64,000 nucleotides of DNA from Allacma fusca (GCA_947179485.1 OX359248.1:44340847-44404846), one strand, 5' to 3'; positions 22,061 to 34,139 are shown, counted from the stretch's first letter. Notes: a model not told the origin generated them from the letters alone. A program made the numbers and translations.

Positions 22061-23715
22061 TTAAGTTTAGCTTGCAGTTAAGAAAGTTTAGCTTGCAGTT
22101 AAGAAAGTTTAGCTTGCAGTTAAGAAAGTTAAGCTTGCAGTTAAGAAAGTTTAGCTTGAAGTTAAGAAAGTTTAGCTTGCAGTTAAGAAAGTTTAGCTTG
22201 CAGTTAAGAAAGTTTAGCTTGCAGTTAAGAAAGTTTAGCTTGCAGTTAAGAAAGTTTAGCTTGCAGTTAAGAAAGTTTAGCTTGCAGTTAAGAAAGTTTA
22301 GCTTGCAGTTAAGAAAGTTTAGCTTGCAGTTAAGACAATTTAGTTTGCAGTTAGATTTTAGCTTGCAGTTAAGAAAGTTTAGCTTGCAGTTAAGAAAGTT
22401 TAGCTTGCAGTTAAGAAAGTTTAGCTTGCAGTTAAGAAAATTTAGCTTGCATTTAAGTTTAGCTTGCAGTTAAGTTTAGCTTGCAGTTAAGAAAGTTTAG
22501 CTTGCAGTTAGGAGAGTTTAGCTTGCAGTTAAGAAGGTTTAGCTTGCAGTTAAGAAAGTTTAGCTTGCAGTTAGGGAAGTTTAGCTTGCAGTTAAGAAAG
22601 TTTAGCTTGCAGTTAAGAAAGTTTAGCTTGCAGTTAAGAAAGTTTAGCTTGCAGTTAAGAAAGTTTAGCTTGCAGTTAAGTTTAGCTTGAAGTTAAGTTT
22701 AGCTTGCAGTTAAGAAAGTTTAGCTTGCAGTTAAGAAAGTTTAGCTTGCAGTTAAGAACGTTTAGCTTGCAGTTTAGAAAGTTTAGCTTGCAGTTAAGAA
22801 AGTTTAGCTTGCAGTTTAGAAAGTTTAGCTTGCAGTTAAGAAAGTTTAGCTTGCAGTTAAGAAAGTTTAGCTTGCAGTTAAGAAATTTTAGCTTGCAGTT
22901 AAGAAAGTTTAGCTTGCAGTTAAGAAAGTTTAGCTTGCCGTTAAGAAAGTTTAGCTTGCAGTTTAGAAAGTTCAGCTTGCAGTTAAGAAAGTTTAGCTTG
23001 CAGTTAAGAAAGTTTAGCTTGCAGTTAAGAAAGTTAAGCTCGCAGTTAAGAAAGTTTAGCTCGCAGTTAAGTTTAGCTTGCAGTTAAGTTTAGCTTGCAG
23101 TTAACAAAGTTTAGCTTGCAGTTAGGAAAGTTTAGCTTGCAGTTCAGAAAGTTTAGGTTGCAGTTAAGAAAGTTTAGCCTGCAGTTAAGAAAGTTTAGCT
23201 TGCAGTTAAGAAAGTTTAGCTTGCAGTTAAGTTTAGCTTGAAGTTAAGTTTAGCTTGAAGTTAAGTTTAGCTTGCAGTTAAGAAAGTTTAGCTTGCAGTT
23301 AAGAAAGTTAAGCTTGCAGTTAAGAAAGTTTAGCTTGCAGTTAAGAAAGTTTAGTTCGCAGTTAAGAAAGTTTAGCTTGCAGTTAAGAAAGTTTAGCCTG
23401 CAGTTAAGAAAGTTTAGCTTGCAGTTAAGAAAGTTTAGCTTGCCGTTAAGAAAGTTTAGCTTGCAGTTTAGAAAGTTTAGCTTGCAGTTAAGAAAATTTA
23501 GCTTGCAGTTAAGAAAGTTTAGCTTGCAGTTAAGAAAGTTTAGCTTGCAGTTAAGAAAGTTTAGCTTGCAGTTAAGAAAGTTTAGCTTGCAGTTAAGAAA
23601 GTTTAGCTTGCAGTTAAGTTTAGTTTGAAGTTAAGTTTAGCTTGCAGTTAAGAAAGTTTAGCTTGCAGTTAAGAAAGTTTAGCTCGCAGTTAAGAAAGTT
23701 TAGCTTGCAGTTAAG
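22061..23715 (+). repeat. HOR E copy 1 (about 1.55 kb)
   Basis: Ordered markers are GTTAAGCTTG near 22130, the 18-bp GATTTTAGC at 22354 preceded by AGTTTGCAG, GCATTTAAG near 22450, TTAGGAGAG near 22508, AAGGTTTAG near 22530, TTAGGGAAG near 22571, two or three CAGTTTAG units from about 22772, GCCGTTA near 22938, GCTCGCAG pairs near 23040-23064, TTTAGGTTGCAG near 23150 and AGCCTGCAG near 23177. Matching stretches start 1,545 bp (22481 to 24026, 22704 to 24249) and then 1,566 bp (23272 to 24838) further on. Confidence 0.8.
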
Positions 23716-25290
23716 TTTAGCTTGAAGTTAAGAAAGTTTAGCTTGCAGTTAAGAAAGTTTAGCTTGCAGTTAAGAAAGTTTAGCTTGCAGTTAAGAAAGT
23801 TTAGCTTGCAGTTAAGAAAGTTTAGCTTGCAGTTAAGAAAGTTTAGCTTGCAGTTAAGAAAGTTTAGCTTGCAGTTAAGAAAATTTAGTTTGCAGTTAGA
23901 TTTTAGCTTGCAGTTAAGAAAGTTTAGCTTGCAGTTAAGAAAGTTTAGCTTGCAGTTAAGAAAGTTTAGCTTGCAGTTAAGAAAATTTAGCTTGCATTTA
24001 AGTTTAGCTTGCAGTTAAGTTTAGCTTGCAGTTAAGAAAGTTTAGCTTGCAGTTAGGAGAGTTTAGCTTGCAGTTAAGAAGGTTTAGCTTGCAATTAAGA
24101 AAGTTTAGCTTGCAGTTAGGGAAGTTTAGCTTGCAGTTAAGAAAGTTTAGCTTGCAGTTAAGAAAGTTTAGCTTGCAGTTAAGAAAGTTTAGCTTGCAGT
24201 TAAGAAAGTTTAGCTTGCAGTTAAGTTTAGCTTGAAGTTAAGTTTAGCTTGCAGTTAAGAAAGTTTAGCTTGCAGTTAAGAAAGTTTAGCTTGCAGTTAA
24301 GAAAGTTTAGCTTGCAGTTTAGAAAGTTTAGCTTGCAGTTAAGAAAGTTTAGCTTGCAGTTTAGAAAGTTTAGCTTGCAGTTAAGAAAGTTTAGCTTGCA
24401 GTTAAGAGAGTTTAGCTTGCAGTTAAGAAATTTTAGCTTGCAGTTAAGAAAGTTTAGCTTGCAGTTAAGAAAGTTTAGCTTGTCGTTAAGAAAGTTTAGC
24501 TTGCAGTTTAGAAAGTTCAGCTTGCAGTTAAGAAAGTTTAGCTTGCAGTTAAGAAAGTTTAGCTTGCAGTTAAGAAAGTTTAGCTCGCAGTTAAGAAAGT
24601 TTAGCTCGCAGTTAAGTTTAGCTTGCAGTTAAGTTTAGCTTGCAGTTAAGAAAGTTTAGCTTGCAGTTAAGAAAGTTTAGCTTGCAGTTAGGAAAGTTTA
24701 GCTTGCAGTTCAGAAAGTTTAGGTTGCAGTTAAGAAAGTTTAGCCTGCAGTTAAGAAAGTTTAGCTTGCAGTTAAGAAAGTTTAGCTTGCAGTTAAGTTT
24801 AGCTTGAAGTTAAGTTTAGCTTGAAGTTAAGTTTAGCTTGCAGTTAAGAAAGTTTAGCTTGCAGTTAAGAAAGTTAAGCTTGCAGTTAAGAAAGTTTAGC
24901 TTGCAGTTAAGAAAGTTTAGTTCGCAGTTAAGAAAGTTTAGCTTGCAGTTAAGAAAGTTTAGCCTGCAGTTAAGAAAGTTTAGCTTGCAGTTAAGAAAGT
25001 TTAGCTTGCCGTTAAGAAAGTTTAGCTTGCAGTTTAGAAAGTTTAGCTTGCAGTTAAGAAAATTTAGCTTGCAGTTAAGAAAGTTTAGCTTGCAGTTAAG
25101 AAAGTTTAGCTTGCAGTTAAGAAAGTTTAGCTTGCAGTTAAGAAAGTTTAGCTTGCAGTTAAGAAAGTTTAGCTTGCAGTTAAGTTTAGTTTGAAGTTAA
25201 GTTTAGCTTGCAGTTAAGAAAGTTTAGCTTGCAGTTAAGAAAGTTTAGCTCGCAGTTAAGAAAGTTTAGCTTGCAGTTAAGTTTAGCTTG
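23716..25290 (+). repeat. HOR E copy 2 (about 1.57 kb)
   Basis: Markers run in the same order as copy 1, with the 18-bp GATTTTAGC at 23899, TTAGGAGAG near 24054, TTAGGGAAG near 24116 and GCTCGCAG pairs near 24583-24610. Visible differences include GCAATTAAG near 24094, TTAAGAGAG near 24403, CTTGTCG near 24480 in place of GCCG, and one extra monomer before the TTAGGAAAG unit near 24690, which raises the offset from 1,545 to 1,566 bp. Confidence 0.8.
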
Positions 25291-26440
25291 AAGTTAAGTT
25301 TAGCTTGCAGTTAAGAAAGTTTAGCTTGCAGTTAAGAAAGTTTAGCTTGCAGTTAAGAAAGTTTAGCTTGCAGTTAAGAAAGTTTAGCTTGCAGTTAAGA
25401 AAGTTTAGCTTGCAGTTAAGAAAGTTTAGCTTGCAGTTAAGAAAGTTTAGCTTGCAGTTAAGAAAGTTTAGCTTGCAGTTAAGAAAGTGGAGCTTGCAGT
25501 TAAGAAAATTTAGTTTGCAGTTAGATTTTAGCTTGCAGTTAGGAAAGTTTAGCTTGCAGTTAAGAAAGTTTAGCTTGCAGTTAAGAAAGTTTAGCTTGCA
25601 GTTAAGAAAATTTAGCTTGCATTTAAGTTTAGCTTGCAGTTAAGTTTAGCTTGCAGTTAAGAAAGTTTAGCTTGCAGTTAGGAGAGTTTAGCTTGCAGTT
25701 AAGAAGGTTTAGCTTGCAGTTAAGAAAGTTTAGCTTGCAGTTAAGAAAGTTTAGCTTGCCGTTAAGAAAGTTTAGCTTGCAGTTTAGAAAGTTCAGCTTG
25801 CAGTTAAGAAAGTTTAGCTTGCAGTTAAGAAAGTTTAGCTTGCAGTTTAGAAAGTTCAGCTTGCAGTTAAGAAAGTTTAGCTTGCAGTTAAGAAAGTTTA
25901 GCTTGCAGTTAAGAAAGTTTAGCTCGCAGTTAAGAAAGTTTAATTCGCAGTTAAGTTTAGCTTGCAGTTAAGTTTAGCTTGCAGTTAAGAAAGTTTAGCT
26001 TGCAGTTAGGAAAGTTTAGCTTGCAGTTCAGAAAGTTTAGGTTGCAGTTAAGAAAGTTTAGCCTGCAGTTAAGAAAGTTTAGCTTGCAGTTAAGAAAGTT
26101 TAGCTTGCAGTTAAGTTTAGTTTGAAGTTAAGTTTAGCTTGAAGTTAAGTTTAGCTTGCAGTTAAGAAAGTTTAGCCTGCAGTTAAGAAAGTTTAGCTTG
26201 CAGTTAAGAAAGTTTAGCTTGCCGTTAAGAAAGTTTAGCTTGCAGTTTAGAAAGTTTAGCTTGCAGTTAAGAAAATTTAGCTTGCAGTTAAGAAAGTTTA
26301 GCTTGCAGTTAAGAAAGTTTAGCTTGCAGTTAAGAAAGTTTAGCTTGCAGTTAAGAAAGTTTAGCTTGCAGTTAAGAAAGTTTAGCTCGCAGTTAAGAAA
26401 GTTTAGCTTGCAGTTAAGTTTAGCTTGAAGTTAAGTTTAG
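25291..26440 (+). repeat. HOR E copy 3, shortened (about 1.15 kb)
   Basis: This copy starts like the others, with the 18-bp GATTTTAGC at 25524, GCATTTAAG near 25620 and TTAGGAGAG near 25679, but the part from TTAGGGAAG through the 17-bp doublet is missing. It jumps directly to the GCCGTTA, CAGTTTAG and TTCAGCTTG segment, which is itself repeated in part near 25780-25860. An AAAGTGGAGC unit near 25488 and TTTAATTCGC near 25940 are private variants. It looks like an internal deletion product of HOR E. Confidence 0.7.
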
Positions 26441-27791
26441 CTTGCAGTTAAGAAAGTTTAGCTTGCAGTTAAGAAAGTTTAGCTTGCAGTTAAGAAAGTT
26501 AAGCTTGCAGTTAAGAAAGTTTAGCTTGCAGTTAAGAAAATTTAGCTTGCAGGTAAGAAAGTTTAGCTTGCAGTTAAGAAAGTTTAGCTTGCAGTTAAGA
26601 AAGTTTAGCTTGCAGTTAAGAAAGTTTAGCTTGCAGTTAAGAAAGTTTAGCTTGCAGTTAAGAAAGTTTAGCTTGCAGTTAAGAAAGTTTAGCTTGCAGT
26701 TAAGAAAAATTAGCTTGCAGTTAAGAAACTTTAGCTTGCAGTTAAGAAAGTTTAGCTTGCAGTTAAGAAAATTTAGCTTGCAGTTAAGAAAGTTTAGCTT
26801 GCAGTTAAGAAAGTTTAGCTTGCAGTTAAGAAAGTTTAGCTTGCAGTTAAGAAAGTTTAGCTTGCAGTTAAGAAAGTTTAGCTTGCAGTTAAGTTTAGCT
26901 TGAAGTTAAGTTTAGCTTGCAGTTAAGAAAGGTTAGCTTGCAGTTAAGAAAGTTAAGCTTGCAGTTAAGAAAGTTTAGCTTGCAGTTAAGAAAGTTTAGC
27001 TTGCAGTTAAGAAAGTTTAGCTTGCAGTTAAGAAAGTTTAGCTTGCAGTTAAGTTTAGTTTGAAGTTAAGTTTAGCTTGCAGTTAAGAAAGTTTAGCTTG
27101 CAGTTAAGAAAGTTTAGCTCGCAGTTAAGAAAGTTTAGCTTGCAGTTAAGTTTAGCTTGAAGTTAAGTTTAGCTTGCAGTTAAGAAAGTTTAGCTTGCAG
27201 TTAAGAAAGTTTAGCTTGCAGTTAAGAAAGTTAAGCTTGCAGTTAAGAAAGTTTAGCTTGCAGTTAAGAAAATTTAGCTTGCAGGTAAGAAAGTTTAGCT
27301 TGCAGTTAAGAAAGTTTAGCTTGCAGTTCAGAAAGTTTAGCTTGCAGTTAAGAAAGTTTAGCTTGCAGTTAAGAAAATTTAGCTTGCAGTTAAGAAAGTT
27401 TAGCTTGCAGTTAAGAAAAATTAGCTTGCAGTTAAGAAACTTTAGCTTGCAGTTAAGAAAGTTTAGCTTGCAGTTAAGAAAGTTTAGCTTGCAGTTAATA
27501 AAGTTTAGCTTGCAGTTAAGAAAGTTTAGCTTGCAGTTAAGAAAGTTTAGCTTGCAGTTAAGAAAGTTTAGCTTGCAGTTAAGAAAGTTTAGCTTGCAGT
27601 TAAGAAAGTTTAGCTTGCAGTTAAGTTTAGCTTGCAGTTAAGAAAGGTTAGCTTGCAGTTAAGAAAGTTAAGCTTGCAGTTAAGAAAGTTTAGCTTGCAG
27701 TTAAGAAAGTTTAGCTTGCAGTTAAGAAAGTTTAGCTTGCAGTTAAGAAAGTTTAGCTAGCAGTTAAGTTTAGCTTGAAGTTAAGTTTAGC
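26441..27791 (+). repeat. 732-bp unit in two copies, between E copies
   Basis: The rare variant GCAGGTAAG at about 26549 recurs at about 27281, 732 bp later, together with the following AAAAATTAG and AAACTTTAG pair and an AAAGGTTAGC unit near 26927 and 27644. The 17-bp doublets at about 26893 and 27160 separate the copies. The second copy has GTTCAGAAAG near 27328 and TTAATAAAG near 27497 that the first lacks. The AAAAATTAG and AAACTTTAG pair is shared with module D (17.8 and 21.1 kb). Confidence 0.75.
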
Positions 27792-29165
27792 TTGCAGTTA
27801 AGAAAGTTTAGCTTGCAGTTAAGAAAGTTTAGCTTGCAGTTAAGAAAGTTAAGCTTGCAGTTAAGAAAGTTTAGCTTGCAGTTAAGAAAGTTTAGCTTGC
27901 AGTTAAGAAAGTTTAGCTTGCAGTTAAGAAAGTTTAGCTTGCAGTTAAGAAAGTTTAGCTTGCAGTTAAGAAAGTTTAGCTTGCAGTTAAGAAAGTTTAG
28001 CTTGCAGTTAAGAAAGTTTAGCTTGCAGTTAAGAAAGTTTAGCTTGCAGTTAAGAAAATTTAGTTTGCAGTTAGATTTTAGCTTGCAGTTAGGAAAGTTT
28101 AGCTTGCAGTTAAGAAAGTTTAGCTTGCAGTTAAGAAAGTTTAGCTTGCAGTTAAGAAAATTTAGCTTGCATTTAAGTTTAGCTTGCAGTTAAGTTTAGC
28201 TTGCAGTTAAGAAAGTTTAGCTTGCAGTTAGGAGAGTTTAGCTTGCAGTTAAGAAGGTTTAGCTTGCAGTTAAGAAAGTTTAGCTTGCAGTTAGGGAAGT
28301 TTAGCTTGCAGTTAAGAAAGTTTAGCTTGCAGTTAAGAAAGTTTAGCTTGCAGTTAAGAAAGTTTAGCTTGCAGTTAAGAAAGTTTAGCTTGCAGTTAAG
28401 AAAGTTTAGCTCGCAGTTAAGAAAGTTTAGCTTGCAGTTAAGAAAGTTTAGCTCGCAGTTAAGAAAGTTTAGCTTGCAGTTAAGTTTAGCTTGAAGTTAA
28501 GTTTAGCTTGCAGTTAAGAAAGTTTAGCTTGCAGTTCAGAAAGTTTAGCTTGCAGTTAAGAAAGTTAAGCTTGCAGTTAAGAAAGTTTAGCTTGCAGTTA
28601 AGAAAATTTAGCTTGCAGGTAAGAAAGTTTAGCTTGCAGTTAAGAAAGTTTAGCTTGCAGTTAAGAAAGTTTAGCTTGCAGTTAAGAAAGTTTAGCTTGC
28701 AGTTAAGAAAGTTTAGCTTGCAGTTAAGAAAGTTTAGCTTGCAGTTAAGAAAATTTAGCTTGCAGGTAAGAAAGTTTAGCTTGCAGTTAAGAAAGTTTAG
28801 CTTGCAGTTAAGAAAGTTTAGCTTGCAGTTAAGAAAGTTTAGCTTGCAGTTAAGAAGGTTTAGCTTGCAGTTAAGAAAGTTTAGCTTGCAGTTAAGAAAG
28901 TTTAGCTTGCAGTTAAGAAACTTTAGCTTGCAGTTAAGAAAGTTTAGCTTGCAGTTAAGAAAGTTTAGCTTGCAGTTAAGTTTAGCTTGAAGTTAAGTTT
29001 AGCTTGCAGTTAAGAAAGTTTAGCTTGCAGTTAAGAAAGTTTAGCTTGCAGTTAAGAAAGTTTAGCTTGCAGTTAAGAAAGTTTAGCTTGCAGTTAAGAA
29101 AGTTTAGCTTGCAGTTAAGAAAGTTTAGCTTGCAGTTAAGAAAGTTTAGCTTGCAGTTAAGTTTA
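27792..29165 (+). repeat. HOR E copy 4, with a GCAGGTAAG pair
   Basis: It carries the 18-bp GATTTTAGC at 28074, GCATTTAAG near 28168, TTAGGAGAG near 28229, TTAGGGAAG near 28291 and two GCTCGCAG units near 28410-28452. It then passes into a run with GCAGGTAAG at about 28615 and again 147 bp (seven monomers) later at about 28762. A run of eight canonical units from about 29000 to 29160, between two CTTGAAG doublets, leads into module F. Confidence 0.72.
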
Positions 29166-29169
29166 GCTT

Positions 29170-31265
29170 GAAGTTAAGTTTAGCTTGCAGTTAAGAAAGT
29201 TTAGCTTGCAGTTAAGAAAGTTTAGCTTGCAGTTAAGAAAGTTAAGCTTGCAGTTAAGAAAGTTTAGCTTGCAGTTAAGAAAGTTTAGCTTGCAGTTAAG
29301 AAAGTTTAGCTTGCAGTTAAGAAAGTTTAGCTTGCAGTTAAGAAAGTTTAGCTTGCAGTTAAGAAAGTTTAGCTTGCAGTTAAGAAAGTTTAGCTTGCAG
29401 TTAAGAAAGTTTAGCTTGCAGTTAAGAAAGTTTAGCTTGCAGTTAAGAAAATTTAGTTTGCAGTTAGATTTTAGCTTGCAGTTAAGAAAGTTTAGCTTGC
29501 AGTTAAGAAAATTAAGCTTGCATTTAAGTTTAGCTTGCAGTTAAGTTTAGCTTGCAGTTAAGAAAGTTTAGCTTGCAGTTAGGAGAGTTTAGCTTGCAGT
29601 TAAGAAGGTTTAGCTTGGTGTTAAGAAAGTTTAGCTTGCAGTTAGGGAAGTTTAGCTTGCAGTTAAGAAAGTTTAGCTTGCAGTTAAGAAAGTTTAGCTT
29701 GCAGTTAAGAAAGTTTAGCTTGCAGTTAAGAAAGTTTAGCTTGCAGTTAAGTTTAGCTTGAAGTTAAGTTTAGCTTGCAGTTAAGAAAGTTTAGCTTGCA
29801 ATTAAGAAAGTTTAGCTTGCAGTTAAGAAAGTTTAGCTTGCAGTTAAGAAAGTTTAGCTTGCAGTTAAGAAAGTTTAGCTCGCAGTTAGGAAAGTTTAGC
29901 TTGCAGTTAAGTTTAGCTTGAAGTTAAGTTTAGCTTGCAGTTAAGAAAGTTTAGCTTGCAGTTAAGAAAGTTTAGCTTGCAGTTGAGAAAGTTAAGCTTG
30001 CAGTTAAGAAAGTTTAGCTTGCAGTTAAGAAAGTTAAGCTTGCAGTTAAGAAAGTTTAGCTTGCAGTTAAGAAAGTTTAGCTTGCAGTTAAGAAAGTTTA
30101 GCTTGCAGTTAAGAAAGTTTAGCTTGCAGTTAAGAAAGTTTAGCTTGCAGTTAAGAAACTTTAGCTTGCAGTTAAGAAAGTTTAGCTTGCAGTTAAGAAA
30201 GTTTAGCTTGCAGTTAAGAAAGTTTAGCTTGCAGTTAAGAAAGTTTAGCTTGCAGTTAAGAAACTTTAGCTTGCAGTTAAGAAAGTTTAGCTTGCAGTTA
30301 AGAAACTTTAGCTTGCAGTTAAGAAAGTTTAGCTTGCAGTTAAGAAAGTTTAGCTTGCAGTTAAGAAAGTTTAGCTTGCAGTTAAGAAAGTTTAGCTTGC
30401 AGTTAAGAAAGTTTAGCTTGCAGTTAAGAAAGTTTAGCTTGCAGTTAAGAAAGTTTAGCTTGCAGTTAAGTTTAGCTTGAAGTTAAGTTTAGCTTGCAGT
30501 TAAGTTTAGCTTGAAGTTAAGTTTAGCTTGCAGTTAAGAAAGTTTAGCTTGCAGTTAAGAAAGTTTAGCTTGCAGTTAAGAAAGTTTAGCTTGCAGTTAA
30601 GAAAGTTTAGCTTGCAGTTAAGAAAGTTTAGCTTGCAGTTAAGAAAGTTTAGCTTGCAGTTAAGAAAGTTTAGCTTGCAGTTAAGAAAGTTTAGCTTGCA
30701 GTTAAGAAAGTTTAGCTTGCAGTTAAGTTTAGCTTGAAGTTAAGTTTAGCTTGCAGTTAAGAAAGTTTAGCTTGCAGTTAAGAAAGTTAAGCTTGCAGTT
30801 AAGAAAGTTTAGCTTGCAGTTAAGAAAGTTTAGCTTGCAGTTAAGAAAGTTTAGCTTGCAGTTAAGAAAGTTTAGCTTGCAAATAAGTTTAGCTTGAAGT
30901 TAAGTTTAGCTTGCAGTTAAGAAAGTTTAGCTTGCAGTTAAGAAAGTTTAGCTTGCAGTTAAGAAAGTTAAGCTTGCAGTTAAGAAAGTTTGGCTTGCAG
31001 TTAAGAAAGTTTAGCTTGCAGTTAAGAAAGTTTAGCTTGCAGTTAAGAAAGTTTAGCTTGCAGTTAAGAAAGTTTAGCTTGCAGTTAAGAAAGTTTAGCT
31101 TGCAGTTAAGAAAGTTTAGCTTGCAGTTAAGAAAGTTTAGCTTGCAGTTAAGAAAGTTTAGCTTGCAGTTAAGAAAGTTTAGCTTGCAGTTAAGAAAGTT
31201 TAGCTTGCAGTTAAGAAAGTTTAGCTTGCAGTTAAGAAAGTTTAGCTTGCAGTTAAGTTTAGCTT
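29170..31265 (+). repeat. HOR F copy 1 (2,096 bp)
   Basis: This is the first of two nearly perfect copies at a constant offset of 2,096 bp. Distinctive variants are the 18-bp GATTTTAGC at 29467, AAAATTAAGC before GCATTTAAG near 29508, CTTGGTGTTAAG near 29615, TTAGGGAAG near 29644, GCAATTAAG near 29798, GCTCGCAGTTAGG near 29879, three AAACTTTAG units near 30157-30305, GCAAATAAG near 30880 and GTTTGGCTTG near 30989. Each is found again 2,096 bp to the right. Confidence 0.93.
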
Positions 31266-33340
31266 GAAGTTAAGTTTAGCTTGCAGTTAAGAAAGTTTAG
31301 CTTGCAGTTAAGAAAGTTTAGCTTGCAGTTAAGAAAGTTAAGCTTGCAGTTAAGAAAGTTTAGCTTGCAGTTAAGAAAGTTTAGCTTGCAGTTAAGAAAG
31401 TTTAGCTTGCAGTTAAGAAAGTTTAGCTTGCAGTTAAGAAAGTTTAGCTTGCAGTTAAGAAAGTTTAGCTTGCAGTTAAGAAAGTTTAGCTTGCAGTTAA
31501 GAAAGTTTAGCTTGCAGTTAAGAAAGTTTAGCTTGCAGTTAAGAAAATTTAGTTTGCAGTTAGATTTTAGCTTGCAGTTAAGAAAGTTTAGCTTGCAGTT
31601 AAGAAAATTAAGCTTGCATTTAAGTTTAGCTTGCAGTTAAGTTTAGCTTGCAGTTAAGAAAGTTTAGCTTGCAGTTAGGAGAGTTTAGCTTGCAGTTAAG
31701 AAGGTTTAGCTTGGTGTTAAGAAAGTTTAGCTTGCAGTTAGGGAAGTTTAGCTTGCAGTTAAGAAAGTTTAGCTTGCAGTTAAGAAAGTTTAGCTTGCAG
31801 TTAAGAAAGTTTAGCTTGCAGTTAAGAAAGTTTAGCTTGCAGTTAAGTTTAGCTTGAAGTTAAGTTTAGCTTGCAGTTAAGAAAGTTTAGCTTGCAATTA
31901 AGAAAGTTTAGCTTGCAGTTAAGAAAGTTTAGCTTGCAGTTAAGAAAGTTTAGCTTGCAGTTAAGAAAGTTTAGCTCGCAGTTAGGAAAGTTTAGCTTGC
32001 AGTTAAGTTTAGCTTGAAGTTAAGTTTAGCTTGCAGTTAAGAAAGTTTAGCTTGCAGTTAAGAAAGTTTAGCTTGCAGTTGAGAAAGTTAAGCTTGCAGT
32101 TAAGAAAGTTTAGCTTGCAGTTAAGAAAGTTAAGCTTGCAGTTAAGAAAGTTTAGCTTGCAGTTAAGAAAGTTTAGCTTGCAGTTAAGAAAGTTTAGCTT
32201 GCAGTTAAGAAAGTTTAGCTTGCAGTTAAGAAAGTTTAGCTTGCAGTTAAGAAACTTTAGCTTGCAGTTAAGAAAGTTTAGCTTGCAGTTAAGAAAGTTT
32301 AGCTTGCAGTTAAGAAAGTTTAGCTTGCAGTTAAGAAAGTTTAGCTTGCAGTTAAGAAACTTTAGCTTGCAGTTAAGAAAGTTTAGCTTGCAGTTAAGAA
32401 ACTTTAGCTTGCAGTTAAGAAAGTTTAGCTTGCAGTTAAGAAAGTTTAGCTTGCAGTTAAGAAAGTTTAGCTTGCAGTTAAGAAAGTTTAGCTTGCAGTT
32501 AAGAAAGTTTAGCTTGCAGTTAAGAAAGTTTAGCTTGCAGTTAAGAAAGTTTAGCTTGCAGTTAAGTTTAGCTTGAAGTTAAGTTTAGCTTGCAGTTAAG
32601 TTTAGCTTGAAGTTAAGTTTAGCTTGCAGTTAAGAAAGTTTAGCTTGCAGTTAAGAAAGTTTAGCTTGCAGTTAAGAAAGTTTAGCTTGCAGTTAAGAAA
32701 GTTTAGCTTGCAGTTAAGAAAGTTTAGCTTGCAGTTAAGAAAGTTTAGCTTGCAGTTAAGAAAGTTTAGCTTGCAGTTAAGAAAGTTTAGCTTGCAGTTA
32801 AGAAAGTTTAGCTTGCAGTTAAGTTTAGCTTGAAGTTAAGTTTAGCTTGCAGTTAAGAAAGTTTAGCTTGCAGTTAAGAAAGTTAAGCTTGCAGTTAAGA
32901 AAGTTTAGCTTGCAGTTAAGAAAGTTTAGCTTGCAGTTAAGAAAGTTTAGCTTGCAGTTAAGAAAGTTTAGCTTGCAAATAAGTTTAGCTTGAAGTTAAG
33001 TTTAGCTTGCAGTTAAGAAAGTTTAGCTTGCAGTTAAGAAAGTTTAGCTTGCAGTTAAGAAAGTTAAGCTTGCAGTTAAGAAAGTTTGGCTTGCAGTTAA
33101 GAAAGTTTAGCTTGCAGTTAAGAAAGTTTAGCTTGCAGTTAAGAAAGTTTAGCTTGCAGTTAAGAAAGTTTAGCTTGCAGTTAAGAAAGTTTAGCTTGCA
33201 GTTAAGAAAGTTTAGCTTGCAGTTAAGAAAGTTTAGCTTGCAGTTAAGAAAGTTTAGCTTGCAGTTAAGAAAGTTTAGCTTGCAGTTAAGAAAGTTTAGC
33301 TTGCAGTTAAGAAAGTTTAGCTTGCAGTTAAGAAAGTTTA
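31266..33340 (+). repeat. HOR F copy 2 (about 2.08 kb)
   Basis: It matches copy 1 with an offset of 2,096 bp at every marker I checked (18-bp unit 31563, CTTGGTG near 31711, GCAATTAAG near 31894, three AAACTTTAG units near 32253-32401, GCAAATAAG near 32976, GTTTGGCTTG near 33085). I saw no internal difference. Divergence starts by about 33,349, where copy 1 has its closing 17-bp doublet and this copy runs on to an 18-bp unit at 33373. This is the youngest-looking duplication in the window, or an assembly duplication. Confidence 0.92.
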
Positions 33341-34139
33341 GCTTGCAGTTAAGAAAATTTAGTTTGCAGTTAGATTTTAGCTTGCAGTTAAGAAAGTTTA
33401 GCTTGCAGTTAAGAAAGTTTAGCTTGCAGTTAAGAAAGTTTAGCTTGCAGTTAAGAAAGTTTAGCTTGCAGTTAAGAAAGTTTAGCTTGCAGTTAAGAAA
33501 ATTTAGCTTGCATTTAAGATTAGCTTGCAGTTAAGTTTAGCTTGCAGTTAAGAAAGTTTAGCTTGCAGTTAGGAGAGTTTAGCTTGCAGTTAAGAAGGTT
33601 TAGCTTGCAGTTAAGAAAGTTTAGCTTGCAGTTAGGGAAGTTTAGCTTGCAGTTAAGAAAGTTTAGCTTGCAGTTAAGAAAGTTTAGCTTGCAGTTAAGA
33701 AAGTTTAGCTTGCAGTTAAGAAAGTTTAGCTTGCAGTTAAATTTAGCTTGAAGTTAAGTTTAGCTTGCAGTTAAGAAAGTTTAGCTTGCAGTTAAGAAAG
33801 TTTAGCTTGCAGTTAAGAAAGTTTAGCTTGCAGTTAAGAAAGTTTAGCTTGCAGTTAAGAAAGTTTAGCTTGCAGTTTAGAAAGTTTAGCTTGCAGTTAA
33901 GAAAGTTTAGCTTGCAGTTAAGAAAGTTTAGCTTGCAGTTAAGAAATTTTAGCTTGCAGTTAGGAAAGTTTAGCTTGCAGTTAAGAAAGTTTAGCTTGCC
34001 GTTAAGAAAGTTTAGCTTGCAGTTAAGAAAGTTTACCTTGCAGTTAAGAAAGTTTAGCTTGCAGTTAAGAAAGATTAGCTTGCCGTTAAGAAAGTTTAGC
34101 TTGCAGTTTAGAAAGTTTAGCTTGCAGTTTAGAAAGTTT
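33341..34139 (+). repeat. Transition from F to G
   Basis: It begins with the last GATTTTAGC 18-bp monomer (33373) before the allele changes, then GCATTTAAGATTAGC near 33509, TTAGGAGAG near 33569 and TTAGGGAAG near 33632, as in E and F. It then moves to G-type variants: the first TTTACCTTGCAG near 34033, AAAGATTAGC plus GCCGTTA near 34070-34085, and two successive CAGTTTAG units near 34105-34128. It therefore joins the E/F module to the G module. Confidence 0.7.
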
